This document shows, piece after piece, positions 23,744 to 30,333 of a stretch of DNA of 30,333 nt. Under the pieces are notes generated by a model. The model had not been told where the DNA came from and did not search any database. It worked only from the letters and a program-made list of their open reading frames with translations. The DNA is from Acidimicrobiia bacterium (GTDB taxonomy: Bacteria > Actinomycetota > Acidimicrobiia > Acidimicrobiales > CATQHL01), in assembly GCA_021296435.1 (NCBI GenBank), contig JAGWAK010000017.1:1-30333 (forward strand). The letters run 5' to 3'. Each line of letters starts with the position of its first letter. Positions within the stretch are counted from its first letter, which is position 1. The position numbers and the translations under genes were made by a program.

Positions 23744-25081
23744 TCAGCCGATGGTCGCCGCCAGGGAAGGTTCTCCGTTCACGACCTGGTGAACGTAGAC
23801 GGGCTTTTCGGGGGAGCCGCTGCCGCTGGGATACGACAGCACGCCGGTCACGCCCTCGACGCCCTGCGCTTCGGCGATGGCTGCGCCGATAACTGCCGGG
23901 TCGTGCGAGCCGGTGCGCAGGAAGGCGTCGATCACCATGGCGATGGCGTCGGCGGCCAGACCTCCGAAGGACGGGTTCTCGAGGGCGGCGCCGGTGGCGG
24001 CCTCGAATCCCTCGTCGAGGATCACGACGCGGCTGCCCGCTGCGGGGAAGGAGTGGGTGGTGTGGTAGAAGCCCTCGGTGGCCTCGCCCTCGGCGTAGCC
24101 GCCGGTGGCCTCGAAGGCGTCGGTGATCAGGAACCTGGTGTCCACGCCGACGCCGTCCAGCTGGCCGCGCAGGATCGCCGCCTGGAAGGCCAGCATGGCG
24201 CTGTACACCACGTCGGGGGGCGCGTCCAGGTTGGCCATCTCGTTGGCCTGCGACGAGAAGTCCACATCCTCGATGGGTACGTAGTTGTAGTCGGCGATCA
24301 CGGTGCCGCCGCCCGCCTCGAAGACCTCGGTGAAGATCTCGGGGTTGTAACCGAAGTTGGGGCCGGGCGAGGAGAACGTGGCGGCCGTGGTCCAGCCCTG
24401 GTCGAGCGCGAATTCCGCCGCGGCGCTGGCCTGGGCGGTGTCGTCGAAGGCCACCAGGAACGCCAGTTGTGCCGGATCCGACAGGGTCGGCTCGGTGGAG
24501 GCCACGAACAGCACTGGCACCTGGCCGGCGGTGACCTGTAGCAGCGGGAAACCGAAGTCCGGGAACGGCGGCCCGAGGATCGCCGATACGCCGGCGTCCA
24601 GCAGGTCTTGGGCGGCGCGCTGGGTGACGTCGGGGTCGCCCTCGATGTTCTGGATCGTCAACTCCAGCGGGGTGCCGTTCACGCCGCCAACGCAGTTGAT
24701 GAGGTCGACGAAGTAGTCGGCCGCCTGGCTGGCGGGCGCATCCGCGAAACCACCCAGGTCGGAGAGGTCGGCGGCGAAGCCGATCTTCAACGGGTCGCCG
24801 CTGGGTGCTGGAGCGCAGTCGTTGAGGTCGGCGGCCAGGACGGCGTCGATGTCGAAGCCCATGGCTGCCGGCTCCTCCGGCTCGGGTGCCGGCGCCGGTG
24901 GCTCCGGCTCCGGCGGAGGCGGGGGCGGTTCGGGCTCCGGAGGTGGCGGGGGCGCCTCGGTGGCCGGGGGTGGGGGAGGAGCGGGGGCCGCCTCCTCGTC
25001 ATCGGTGCCGCAGGCCGCGACGAGGAGCGTCGCCGCCGCGACCGCTACCAGGAGTTTGCGCCAGGTGGATACACGCCGCAT
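23744..25081 (-). CDS. ABC transporter substrate-binding lipoprotein (LivK-like)
   Basis: 445 residues from ATG 25081, which has AAGGGAAG upstream. A basic N-terminus and hydrophobic core end in the lipobox VAAC (Cys24), so the protein is lipidated and held on the outer face of the membrane. Residues ~35-75 are a Pro/Glu linker made of PPPPEPE-like units. The type I periplasmic-binding fold follows: LKIGFAADLSDLGGFADAPASQAADYFVDLIN, GGVNGTPLELTIQNIEGDP, VSAILGPPFPDFGF and PVLFVASTEPTLS. Two cysteines (in NDCAPAP and LINCVGG) could form a disulfide. The ligand is unknown. It heads the LivH-LivMG-ADH-P450-CaiB-LivF gene string and has operator site 3 75 nt upstream of its start. Confidence 0.92.
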   Translation of the reverse strand: MRRVSTWRKLLVAVAAATLLVAACGTDDEEAAPAPPPPPATEAPPPPPEPEPPPPPPEPEPPAPAPEPEEPAAMGFDIDAVLAADLNDCAPAPSGDPLKIGFAADLSDLGGFADAPASQAADYFVDLINCVGGVNGTPLELTIQNIEGDPDVTQRAAQDLLDAGVSAILGPPFPDFGFPLLQVTAGQVPVLFVASTEPTLSDPAQLAFLVAFDDTAQASAAAEFALDQGWTTAATFSSPGPNFGYNPEIFTEVFEAGGGTVIADYNYVPIEDVDFSSQANEMANLDAPPDVVYSAMLAFQAAILRGQLDGVGVDTRFLITDAFEATGGYAEGEATEGFYHTTHSFPAAGSRVVILDEGFEAATGAALENPSFGGLAADAIAMVIDAFLRTGSHDPAVIGAAIAEAQGVEGVTGVLSYPSGSGSPEKPVYVHQVVNGEPSLAATIG

Positions 25082-25155
25082 ATCGGTCTTCCCTTCCTTG
25101 CCCCGTGCCCGCACACGTCGGTGGTGCGAGCCCGCCCCAAAGAGTGCCACATAAT

Positions 25156-25173
25156 TCGTTTGGATACAAACGA
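25156..25173 (-). promoter_or_regulatory. Operator site 3, upstream of the binding-protein operon
   Basis: TCGTTTG-GATA-CAAACGA (plus strand) is a perfect 7-bp inverted repeat with a 4-nt spacer and the best copy of the island's shared dyad. It lies in the 191-nt gap between the FAH no. 2 stop and the SBP start, 75 nt before that start. It defines the consensus used for the other three sites. Confidence 0.65.
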
Positions 25174-25272
25174 TTAGGGTGTGATCGGGCGTCTGACGAG
25201 GAAGTCGCCGGGCGCGGGAGCAGTATCCCCGATCCGGCCTCCGAGCAGGTCTCTGCCCGCCCGGTAGCGGTG

Positions 25273-26121
25273 TCAGTCGCGCCTCGGCGGGCGGATGCCG
25301 CGGAACTCCCAGTCGCCCCCGAAGGCCGTTGAAATGACCTCCTCGGACTCGCTGGGCTGGGCGCCACAGTCGTCGCGCACAGGTATGGGTCCGGCCACGA
25401 CGGTGTTGCTGAGCGCTCCGAGGCCCTCCACCTCCACGGTCACCACGTCGCCGGGTTCCGCCGGGCGCGAGCCCGCAGGGGTGCCACTGAACACCATGTC
25501 GCCCGGCAGCAGGGTGATGGTGCGGGCCAGGTCGGCCATCAGGTAGTGCATGTCCCAGGTCATCTCAGAGGTGTTGCCCTCCTGGCGCACCTCGCCGTTC
25601 ACCAAGGTGCGCAGTGTCTTGTCGCGGAAATCCCAGCCCTCCACCAGTCCCGGGCCCACCGGACACATCGTGTCGGAGCCCTTCACCCGCAGCATCGAGC
25701 CCGCGTCGGTGTCGCGGAAGTCGTGCAACCCGAAGTCGTTGCCGATCGTGTAGCCGGCGATGTAGGCGCCGGCTTCATCGGGGCTGATGTTGCGGCACGG
25801 CCGGCCGATGACGATCACCACCTCGCCCTCGTAGTTGAGGTACTTGCAACGCTCCGGGCGGACCACGTGGCCCCGGTGTCCAAGTAGCGACGAGATCGGC
25901 TTGTGAAAGTAGGTGGGCGCCGGAGGGAGCGTCGCCATGAACTCGCGCACCCTGCTGGTGTGGTTGAGGTGCACGCAGATGATCTTGCTGGGAACGCAGG
26001 GCGGCAGGTGGACCGCCTCGGCCTTGGCCACCGAGCGCCCGTCGACAGCCACGAGAAGGTCTCCCTCGACAGTGACCGTCGTGGCGGCGCCGTCAAGCAG
26101 GATCCTGCGTCGCTCGCTCAT
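25273..26121 (-). CDS. Fumarylacetoacetate hydrolase family protein no. 2 (HpaG/HpcE-like)
   Basis: 282 residues. The FAH domain starts at PSKIICVHLNHTSRVREF (~44), with acidic metal ligands at E98 and E100 (NYEGEVVIVIGR) and D129 (IGNDFGLHDFRD). It continues with DTMCPVGPGLV, MVFSGTPAGSRPAEPGD and VEVEGLGALSNTVV. This pattern is closer than FAH no. 1 to the 5-oxopent-3-ene-1,2,5-tricarboxylate decarboxylase/isomerase (HpaG) group, which acts after semialdehyde oxidation in the homoprotocatechuate pathway. The ATG at 26121 has a GAGGAGG ribosome-binding site. It is divergent from the decarboxylase-family gene, and operator site 4 lies between them. The C-terminal ~35 residues (after GPIPVRDDC) extend beyond the usual domain end. 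Confidence 0.87.
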   Translation of the reverse strand: MSERRRILLDGAATTVTVEGDLLVAVDGRSVAKAEAVHLPPCVPSKIICVHLNHTSRVREFMATLPPAPTYFHKPISSLLGHRGHVVRPERCKYLNYEGEVVIVIGRPCRNISPDEAGAYIAGYTIGNDFGLHDFRDTDAGSMLRVKGSDTMCPVGPGLVEGWDFRDKTLRTLVNGEVRQEGNTSEMTWDMHYLMADLARTITLLPGDMVFSGTPAGSRPAEPGDVVTVEVEGLGALSNTVVAGPIPVRDDCGAQPSESEEVISTAFGGDWEFRGIRPPRRD

Positions 26122-26158
26122 GGAGCCTCCTCATGTCCTCTGCAGGGCCGCACCATCG

Positions 26159-26176
26159 TTCCGGCGAAGGCCGGAA
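26159..26176. repeat. REP-like palindrome, copy 2
   Basis: TTCCGGCGAAGGCCGGAA, identical to copies at 10613 and 28384. This copy sits in the divergent gap between FAH no. 2 and the decarboxylase-family gene, so it cannot simply be a terminator of convergent genes. Confidence 0.7.
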
Positions 26177-26235
26177 CCTACTGCTCAGCGGCGAGATCTG
26201 CCCCGCACGCCGCCCTGTGCGGACACCTCTCGAAT

Positions 26236-26253
26236 TCATTTGGGACCAAAGCA
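26236..26253 (+). promoter_or_regulatory. Operator site 4, between FAH no. 2 and the decarboxylase/P450 no. 3 operon
   Basis: TCATTTG-GGAC-CAAAGCA matches the shared dyad at 6/7 and 5/7 arm positions with the same 4-nt spacer. It is immediately followed by the -10 box TATACT (26254-26259), so a bound regulator would block the promoter. It could also serve the divergent FAH no. 2 gene, whose start is 115 nt away. Confidence 0.55.
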
Positions 26254-26259
26254 TATACT
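26254..26259 (+). promoter_or_regulatory. Leaderless-type -10 box before the decarboxylase-family gene
   Basis: TATACT ends 7 nt before the GTG at 26267, with only CGCAGGC between and no real ribosome-binding site. It directly abuts operator site 4. Confidence 0.5.
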
Positions 26260-26266
26260 CGCAGGC

Positions 26267-27073
26267 GTGTCGGGCTCCGACCTGCAAGGTTTCGCATTCC
26301 CCCGGTCGGCCACCGGCGCGTCGGGTCTCGTTCCCGCCCCTCCCTGGCACTACTCCGGCGACATGCTCACAATCGAATACCGCACCGACCCCGAGGCGGT
26401 GGCCGAGTTGCTGCCGCCACCCCTGTCGCCCGCTGCCGAGGATCCCGGAGCGGTTGCCGTGGTCTGGGCCGACTGGCAATCCTGCTCCGACGGCTTCGAG
26501 GAACTCCTCGATCCCACCCGAGCGCAGTACAAGGAGTGCTTCGTGGTGGTGCGGTGCGGTTACCGCGACCAGACGTACAGCCGCTGCGTCTACATCTGGG
26601 TGGACAAGGACTTCGCCATGGTGCGGGGTCACGTGCAGGGTTATCCCAAGAAGTTCGGCGACATCTGGTTGACGCGTCCGGTGACGGTGGGCCGGGCCGG
26701 GCCCCGGCTGGAGCCCGGCGGGCGCTTCGGGGCGACCTGCGCCGCGGCCGGCCGGCGGCTCATCGAGGCCACCTTCCAGATCAGCGGCCCCAGCGACAAC
26801 GCCGGCTTCGTCAATGCCCTGCCCATGCTGCACCACCGCTTCTTTCCCGCCATCGAGTCCGACGGCAGCGACTCCCTGCACGAGATCGTGACCATGCGGG
26901 GTTACGACACCGAACTGGGCCCGGCCTTCTGGGGCGAGGCCACGCTGGAGGTCTTCGACTCACCGACCGAGGAGCTCATCCGCCTGGCGCCCCAGGAGAT
27001 GATCGGTGGCTACTGGCGCAGCGTCGGCACCTCATGGAGCGGCGGTACGACGCTGGAGCCCACCTCTCGATGA
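26267..27073 (+). CDS. Acetoacetate decarboxylase family protein
   Basis: 268 residues from GTG 26267. The frame is open further upstream, but only this start follows a TATACT box by 7 nt and starts the conserved fold. The segment VRGHVQGYPKKFGDIWL holds the tandem lysines K128-K129 that in acetoacetate decarboxylase form the Schiff base (K115) and tune its pKa (K116). The MLTIEYRTDPEAVAELLPPPL start and the FFPAIE region also fit the family. Members include decarboxylases and cofactor-free lyase- or aldolase-like enzymes, so the reaction may be on a beta-keto acid or on another carbonyl compound from the ring-cleavage route. It is 4 nt upstream of P450 no. 3, forming a two-gene operon under operator site 4. 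Confidence 0.85.
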   Translation: MSGSDLQGFAFPRSATGASGLVPAPPWHYSGDMLTIEYRTDPEAVAELLPPPLSPAAEDPGAVAVVWADWQSCSDGFEELLDPTRAQYKECFVVVRCGYRDQTYSRCVYIWVDKDFAMVRGHVQGYPKKFGDIWLTRPVTVGRAGPRLEPGGRFGATCAAAGRRLIEATFQISGPSDNAGFVNALPMLHHRFFPAIESDGSDSLHEIVTMRGYDTELGPAFWGEATLEVFDSPTEELIRLAPQEMIGGYWRSVGTSWSGGTTLEPTSR

Positions 27074-27077
27074 CCGG

Positions 27078-28346
27078 ATGATTCCGCGGCACCCCTGGAC
27101 CCCCGACAGCGACGACGGCCACGCCGACCTCACCAGCCACGACACCTTCACGGCCGGCGTGCCCTACGCCACGTTCCACCGCCTGCGCGACGAGGATCCG
27201 GTCTCGTGGTGGGAGGAGAGCGACGGCTCGGGGTTTTGGGCGCTGACTCGCTACGGAGATGTCGTCCGGGCGAACAACGCCTGGGAAACCTTCACCTCCA
27301 CACGGGGCATCCGCCTGGAGGAGATGGACGCCGAGGAGACCGAGGCCCGGTGCACCATGATGGAGCTCGACCCGCCCGCCCACACGCGCTTGCGCCGGCT
27401 GGTCAATAGGGGTTTCACCCGCAAGACGGTGGACCGTTACGAGGACGCCATTCGAGATCTGGCCCGCTCGGTCATCCTCGAGGCGCTGGAGCACGACGAG
27501 TTCGACTTCGTCACCGAGATCGCCCGGCAGTTGCCGATGCGGATGCTCGGCCGCCTCCTGGGCGTGCCCGACGCCGACGCCGAGCAACTGGTGGTCTGGG
27601 GCGACCAGCTCCTCTCCAACACCGACCCGGAGTACACCGACCACGTGGTGGACCTCACCGACACCGAGGAGTTCCGCTTGATCCCGTTCCGCAGCCCGGC
27701 CGGCCTCGAGGTGTTCCGTTACGCCCAAGAGGCCGCGGCGCTGCGGCGTCAGCGGCCCGGCGACGATGTCATCAGTCGCCTGCTGGCGCCCACCTCCGAC
27801 GGCTCACCGCTGAGCGACCTGGAGTTCAACAACTTCTTCGCGCTGCTGGTGGCCGCAGGCAACGACACCACCCGCTACACCGTCACCGGCGGCCTGCAGG
27901 CCCTGCTGGACCATCCCCACCAACTCGAGCGGCTGCGGGAGGATCCGTCGCTGATCCCGCAGGCCACTGAGGAGATTCTGCGCTGGACGACGGTCACGAT
28001 GCACTTCCGGCGCACCGCCACCGCCGACGTCGAGGTGGGGGATCGGCTGGTGCGGGAAGGCGACAAGGTGGTGCTGTGGTGGGTCGCCGCCGACTACGAC
28101 GAGCGCCGGTTCGACGACCCCTATCGCTTCGACATCGGCCGCACCCCCAACGACCACGTGGCCTTCGGGCGCAACGGCCCGCACCTGTGCCTCGGGGCGT
28201 GGCTGGCGCGCATGGAGGTGCGCCTCACGCTGGAGGAGTTGCTGCCGCGGGTGGCCTCCATCGAGCCCGCCGGTCCGCCCGAGCGGCTGCGCTCCAACTT
28301 CATCAGCGGAATCAAGCACCTGCCGGTGCGCGTCCGGCTCGCCTGA
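27078..28346 (+). CDS. Cytochrome P450 no. 3 (CYP125/124-like)
   Basis: 422 residues from ATG 27078 (MIPRHPW). Landmarks: ELDPPAHTRLRRLVNRGFTRK, the I-helix AAGNDTTRYT (~259-268, Asp in place of the Glu seen in the other two), ExxR in TEEILRW (E299, R302), HFRRTATADVEV and the heme loop FGRNGPHLCLG with Cys371. It is paralogous to P450s no. 1 and no. 2. It begins 4 nt after the decarboxylase-family gene and is presumably co-regulated with it. Substrate unknown. It ends convergently with the acyl-CoA-dehydrogenase-fold gene, with a REP-like palindrome between. Confidence 0.93.
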   Translation: MIPRHPWTPDSDDGHADLTSHDTFTAGVPYATFHRLRDEDPVSWWEESDGSGFWALTRYGDVVRANNAWETFTSTRGIRLEEMDAEETEARCTMMELDPPAHTRLRRLVNRGFTRKTVDRYEDAIRDLARSVILEALEHDEFDFVTEIARQLPMRMLGRLLGVPDADAEQLVVWGDQLLSNTDPEYTDHVVDLTDTEEFRLIPFRSPAGLEVFRYAQEAAALRRQRPGDDVISRLLAPTSDGSPLSDLEFNNFFALLVAAGNDTTRYTVTGGLQALLDHPHQLERLREDPSLIPQATEEILRWTTVTMHFRRTATADVEVGDRLVREGDKVVLWWVAADYDERRFDDPYRFDIGRTPNDHVAFGRNGPHLCLGAWLARMEVRLTLEELLPRVASIEPAGPPERLRSNFISGIKHLPVRVRLA

Positions 28347-28383
28347 GGCCTTCCCGGAGCCGTTGGCGACCCTCATCCCCTTA

Positions 28384-28401
28384 TTCCGGCGAAGGCCGGA
28401 A
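28384..28401. repeat. REP-like palindrome, copy 3
   Basis: TTCCGGCGAAGGCCGGAA in the 110-nt convergent gap between P450 no. 3 and the acyl-CoA-dehydrogenase-fold gene. Identical to the copies at 10613 and 26159; it could act as a bidirectional terminator. Confidence 0.7.
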
Positions 28402-28456
28402 TTAGGGGCAGCGACATGATCTCCGTGCCGCAACCGGATGGGGTCGGCTCTGTCGC

Positions 28457-29658
28457 TCAGGCGTGGGGCCCGGTGTCCTCGGTGTCGAACAGCCCGGCAC
28501 GCCCGAGGCGCTCCAGGCACGCCTCCACGCTCCACGGCAGCATCGTGGCCCCGCAGCGGGCATCCCGGTAGAGGCGCTCCAGGGGAGCCGGGCGCAGCAG
28601 CGAGCGTCCCCCGCAGACTCGCACCGCCAAGCCGGCCAACTCCGGAGCGGTCTCCATCACCGAGACCATGGCGGCCCAGGCCCGGCGCACCGCTTCCGGC
28701 GATGGGTCCGGCCCGGCCTCGCGCTGCACCCGCCGGGACAGGGCGTGGCTCTGCTCGTAGGCGAGCTGCATCTGCGCCCAGCCGGCCTGCTTCTGGGGGT
28801 TGTCCCGGCGGGCTCCGGGGCCGGTGCGTCCCGTGAGGTAGTCGGTAGTGAAGTCCATGACGGCGCGCATGATTCCCAGGTACGTGAAGGACAGCGTCAG
28901 GTAGAAGTGCGGCCAGCGGAACGCCACCTGATCGAACACGCCGGGGGGCAGCAGCTCGGCGTCGCTCGGCACGAAGACGTTCTCCATCAGGAGCGTCAAC
29001 GACACGGTCCCGCGCATGCCCAGCGGGTCCCAGTCGCCGCTGAACCGGAGTCCCTCGCTGTCGGTCGGCACACTCATGAAGCGGATCGTGGGATCGTCGG
29101 GAGTGACGCAGATCACGTTGTGGCGATCAGCCGCGTGCGAGAGCGAGGCGAAGATCTTGCGCCCGTTCAGCCGCCAGCCGCCGTCGACGGGCGCAGCCGT
29201 CGTGCTGACGCCCGCGGTGGCACCTGGGGCGTTGCCCTCGCTGAAGGGCTGTGCATGGATGTGACCGTCGTTGACAACGCCGGCATACATCGCCGCCCGG
29301 CGGCGCTCGTGGCTGGCGCGTTCAGGCGGCGACATCTCCAGGTCGTCGGCGATCTGACCGCAGAGCAGCATGGTGGCGGTGTGCATGTTGAAGGTGAGGG
29401 CCGTGGATCCGCAGTGGCGGCCCAGTTCCTCCGACACCAACCCGTAGGTGGCGAAGTCGGCGCCGAGGCCGCCATAGTGGGCAGGGACGCAGAGGCCCAG
29501 CAGCCCTGCGGCGCGGAGGTCGGCGTAGTTCTCGTGGGGAAGCGGGCGTCGCGGTCGTACCCCGCGGCGCGCTCGGCGAACGTCGGCCCCAGATCGGCGA
29601 CGAGCGCCACGAGTTCGCGCTGGCGGTCAGGAGGAGTCGGCGGCACGGTCGAAGTCAT
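28457..29658 (-). pseudogene. Acyl-CoA-dehydrogenase-fold flavoprotein, frameshifted near the N-terminus
   Basis: A full-length ~400-residue gene read in two frames. The N-terminal piece runs from ATG 29658 (RQRELVALVADLGPTFAERAAGYDRDARFP) and then the conserved sequence continues in another frame as HENYADLRAAGLLGLCVPAHYGG and onward. The change falls at a run of four G (29536-29539; CCCC on the coding strand), where one extra C would restore the frame. The uninterrupted part alone (TTG 29440 to 28457) encodes NMHTATMLLCG, GWRLNGRKIFASLSHAADRHNVI, DWDPLGMRGTVS and CGGRSLLRPAPLERLYRDARCG. The C-terminal Glu of the classic EGT motif is absent (RCGATMLPWSVE), so this may be a flavin-dependent monooxygenase or an atypical dehydrogenase. 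It lies 14 nt after the aldehyde dehydrogenase gene. A single-base indel could be sequencing error; I cannot tell. Confidence 0.75.
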
Positions 29659-29672
29659 GAGGCGCGGTCAGG

Positions 29673-30333
29673 CTACGCGGTGGTGCCGTCGCGGATCTGC
29701 AGGGTCTTCAGGTCGCTGTGGAAGTCCAGGGCGTAGTCCCCGCCCTCCCGGCCGAGGCCGCTGATGCCGCAGCCGCCGAACGGGGCCGTCAGGTCGCGCA
29801 CCAGGAAACAGTTCACCCACACCGTCCCGGCGCGCACGGCCCGGCCCACTCGCTCGGCCCGCTCCGCCGAGCCGGTGAAGACGACGCCGGAGAGCCCGTA
29901 GCGCGTGCTGTTCGCCAACTGCACCGCCTCCGCTTCGTCCGCGAAGGTCTGCAGTGTGAGCACCGGGCCGAACACCTCTCTCTGCACGATCTCGCTGTCA
30001 TTGCTCGCCGGATGGATCAGCGTCGGCTCGTACCAGAGGCCGTCGGGACGGCTGCGGCGCCCACCCCGCAGCACCTCATCGCCGCCGGCGCTGGCCCGCT
30101 CCACGAAGCCCTCCACCCTCGCCAGGTGGTCGGGGTGGATGAGGGGCGAGATGGTGGTGGCGGAGTCGCGGCTGTCGCCCAGCACGTGGGCTCCGGCGTG
30201 GGCCTCGAAGCGCTCCAGGAACTCCCCGAGGATGCCTTCGGCCACCAGGAGGCGGGTCCCCGCCAGGCACACCTGCCCGGAGTCGTCGTACTGCCCGGCC
30301 GCGGTGCGTGCGGCCGCCTCGATGTCGGCGTCC
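29673..30333 (-). CDS. Aldehyde dehydrogenase, meta-cleavage semialdehyde type (HpaE/DmpC-like), 3' part
   Basis: The C-terminal ~219 residues; the 5' part lies beyond the right edge and the frame is open to the last base. The catalytic Cys is in SGQVCLAGTRLLV (codon at 30267-30269). Later motifs are WYEPTLI, QREVFGPVLTLQTF, ANSTRYGLSGVVFT, and the tail WVNCFLVRDLTAPFGGCGISGLGREGG with a FHSDLKT end. The VRDL.APFGG...SG.GREGG tail is typical of 2-hydroxymuconic- and 5-carboxymethyl-2-hydroxymuconic-semialdehyde dehydrogenases. Given the HpaD-type dioxygenase and two FAH-family genes in the window, it probably oxidises the ring-fission semialdehyde. The general Glu and the NAD-binding GxxxxG lie outside the window and cannot be checked. 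Confidence 0.85.
   Translation of the reverse strand, partial: DADIEAAARTAAGQYDDSGQVCLAGTRLLVAEGILGEFLERFEAHAGAHVLGDSRDSATTISPLIHPDHLARVEGFVERASAGGDEVLRGGRRSRPDGLWYEPTLIHPASNDSEIVQREVFGPVLTLQTFADEAEAVQLANSTRYGLSGVVFTGSAERAERVGRAVRAGTVWVNCFLVRDLTAPFGGCGISGLGREGGDYALDFHSDLKTLQIRDGTTA

Noticed and set aside
24880..24990. Repetitive DNA that might be a CRISPR array or minisatellite
   Set aside because: It is the codons of the Pro/Glu linker in the SBP; there are no constant repeats with unique spacers. No CRISPR array or cas gene is visible.
25174..25180. TTAGGGT next to operator site 3, resembling the -10 of sites 1 and 2
   Set aside because: It points to the plus strand, where no gene follows (FAH no. 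2 is on the minus strand), so it is probably coincidence.

Overview
The window is GC-rich (roughly 70 % by eye), densely coded, and looks like an actinobacterial chromosome. The left 8.4 kb carries a characteristic actinobacterial housekeeping order: pyrF (3' end), mihF, gmk, rpoZ, coaBC, metK and an ATPase-less priA. The mIHF protein, the PAMHTEMW motif in CoaBC and the degenerate PriA all point to Actinomycetota. I suspect an Acidimicrobiia-like lineage, but that is inference. Several genes look leaderless, with a TANNNT box 6-7 nt before the start codon.

Layout. 1-3078 (+): pyrF', mihF, gmk, rpoZ, coaBC. 3138-4993 (-): a translationally coupled pair, an alpha/beta hydrolase and a NicX-like 2,5-dihydroxypyridine dioxygenase, inserted between coaBC and metK. 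5236-8399 (+): metK and priA. 8570-10550 (+): a class I glutamine amidotransferase-like protein and cytochrome P450 no. 1. 10683-14994 (-): a MarR regulator, then an HpaD/LigB-type extradiol dioxygenase, a fumarylacetoacetate-hydrolase (FAH) family enzyme, a cupin, and an MhpA-type flavin hydroxylase split into two overlapping frames. 15190-16476 (+): a glutamine-synthetase-like ligase. 16499-25081 (-): one long gene string with a lipoprotein substrate-binding protein, LivH, a LivM-LivG fusion, a zinc alcohol dehydrogenase, P450 no. 2, a CaiB/BaiF protein and LivF. 25273-26121 (-): a second FAH-family enzyme. 26267-28346 (+): an acetoacetate-decarboxylase-family protein and P450 no. 3. 28457-30333 (-): a frameshifted acyl-CoA-dehydrogenase-fold gene and the 3' part of a semialdehyde dehydrogenase that runs off the window.

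How the genes fit together. From about 9 kb to the right end the window reads as one catabolic island. An imported small organic molecule (Liv-type ABC transporter) would be hydroxylated by P450s and a flavin hydroxylase. The resulting catechol would be opened by the HpaD-type dioxygenase, oxidised by the aldehyde dehydrogenase and processed by the FAH-family enzymes, in the manner of the homoprotocatechuate meta-cleavage route. The glutamine-synthetase-like and amidotransferase-like genes raise the possibility that the substrate is an amine that is gamma-glutamylated.

The main new observation is a shared 18-bp dyad (arms TCGTTTG and CAAACGA, 4-nt spacer). It occurs four times, at the starts of P450 no. 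1, the dioxygenase, the binding-protein operon and the decarboxylase/P450 no. 3 operon. It is a plausible operator for the MarR protein and would tie the island into one regulon. A TTCCGGCGAAGGCCGGAA palindrome repeats three times in intergenic DNA. Two accessory genes on the minus strand are frame-disrupted, which is either real decay or sequence error.
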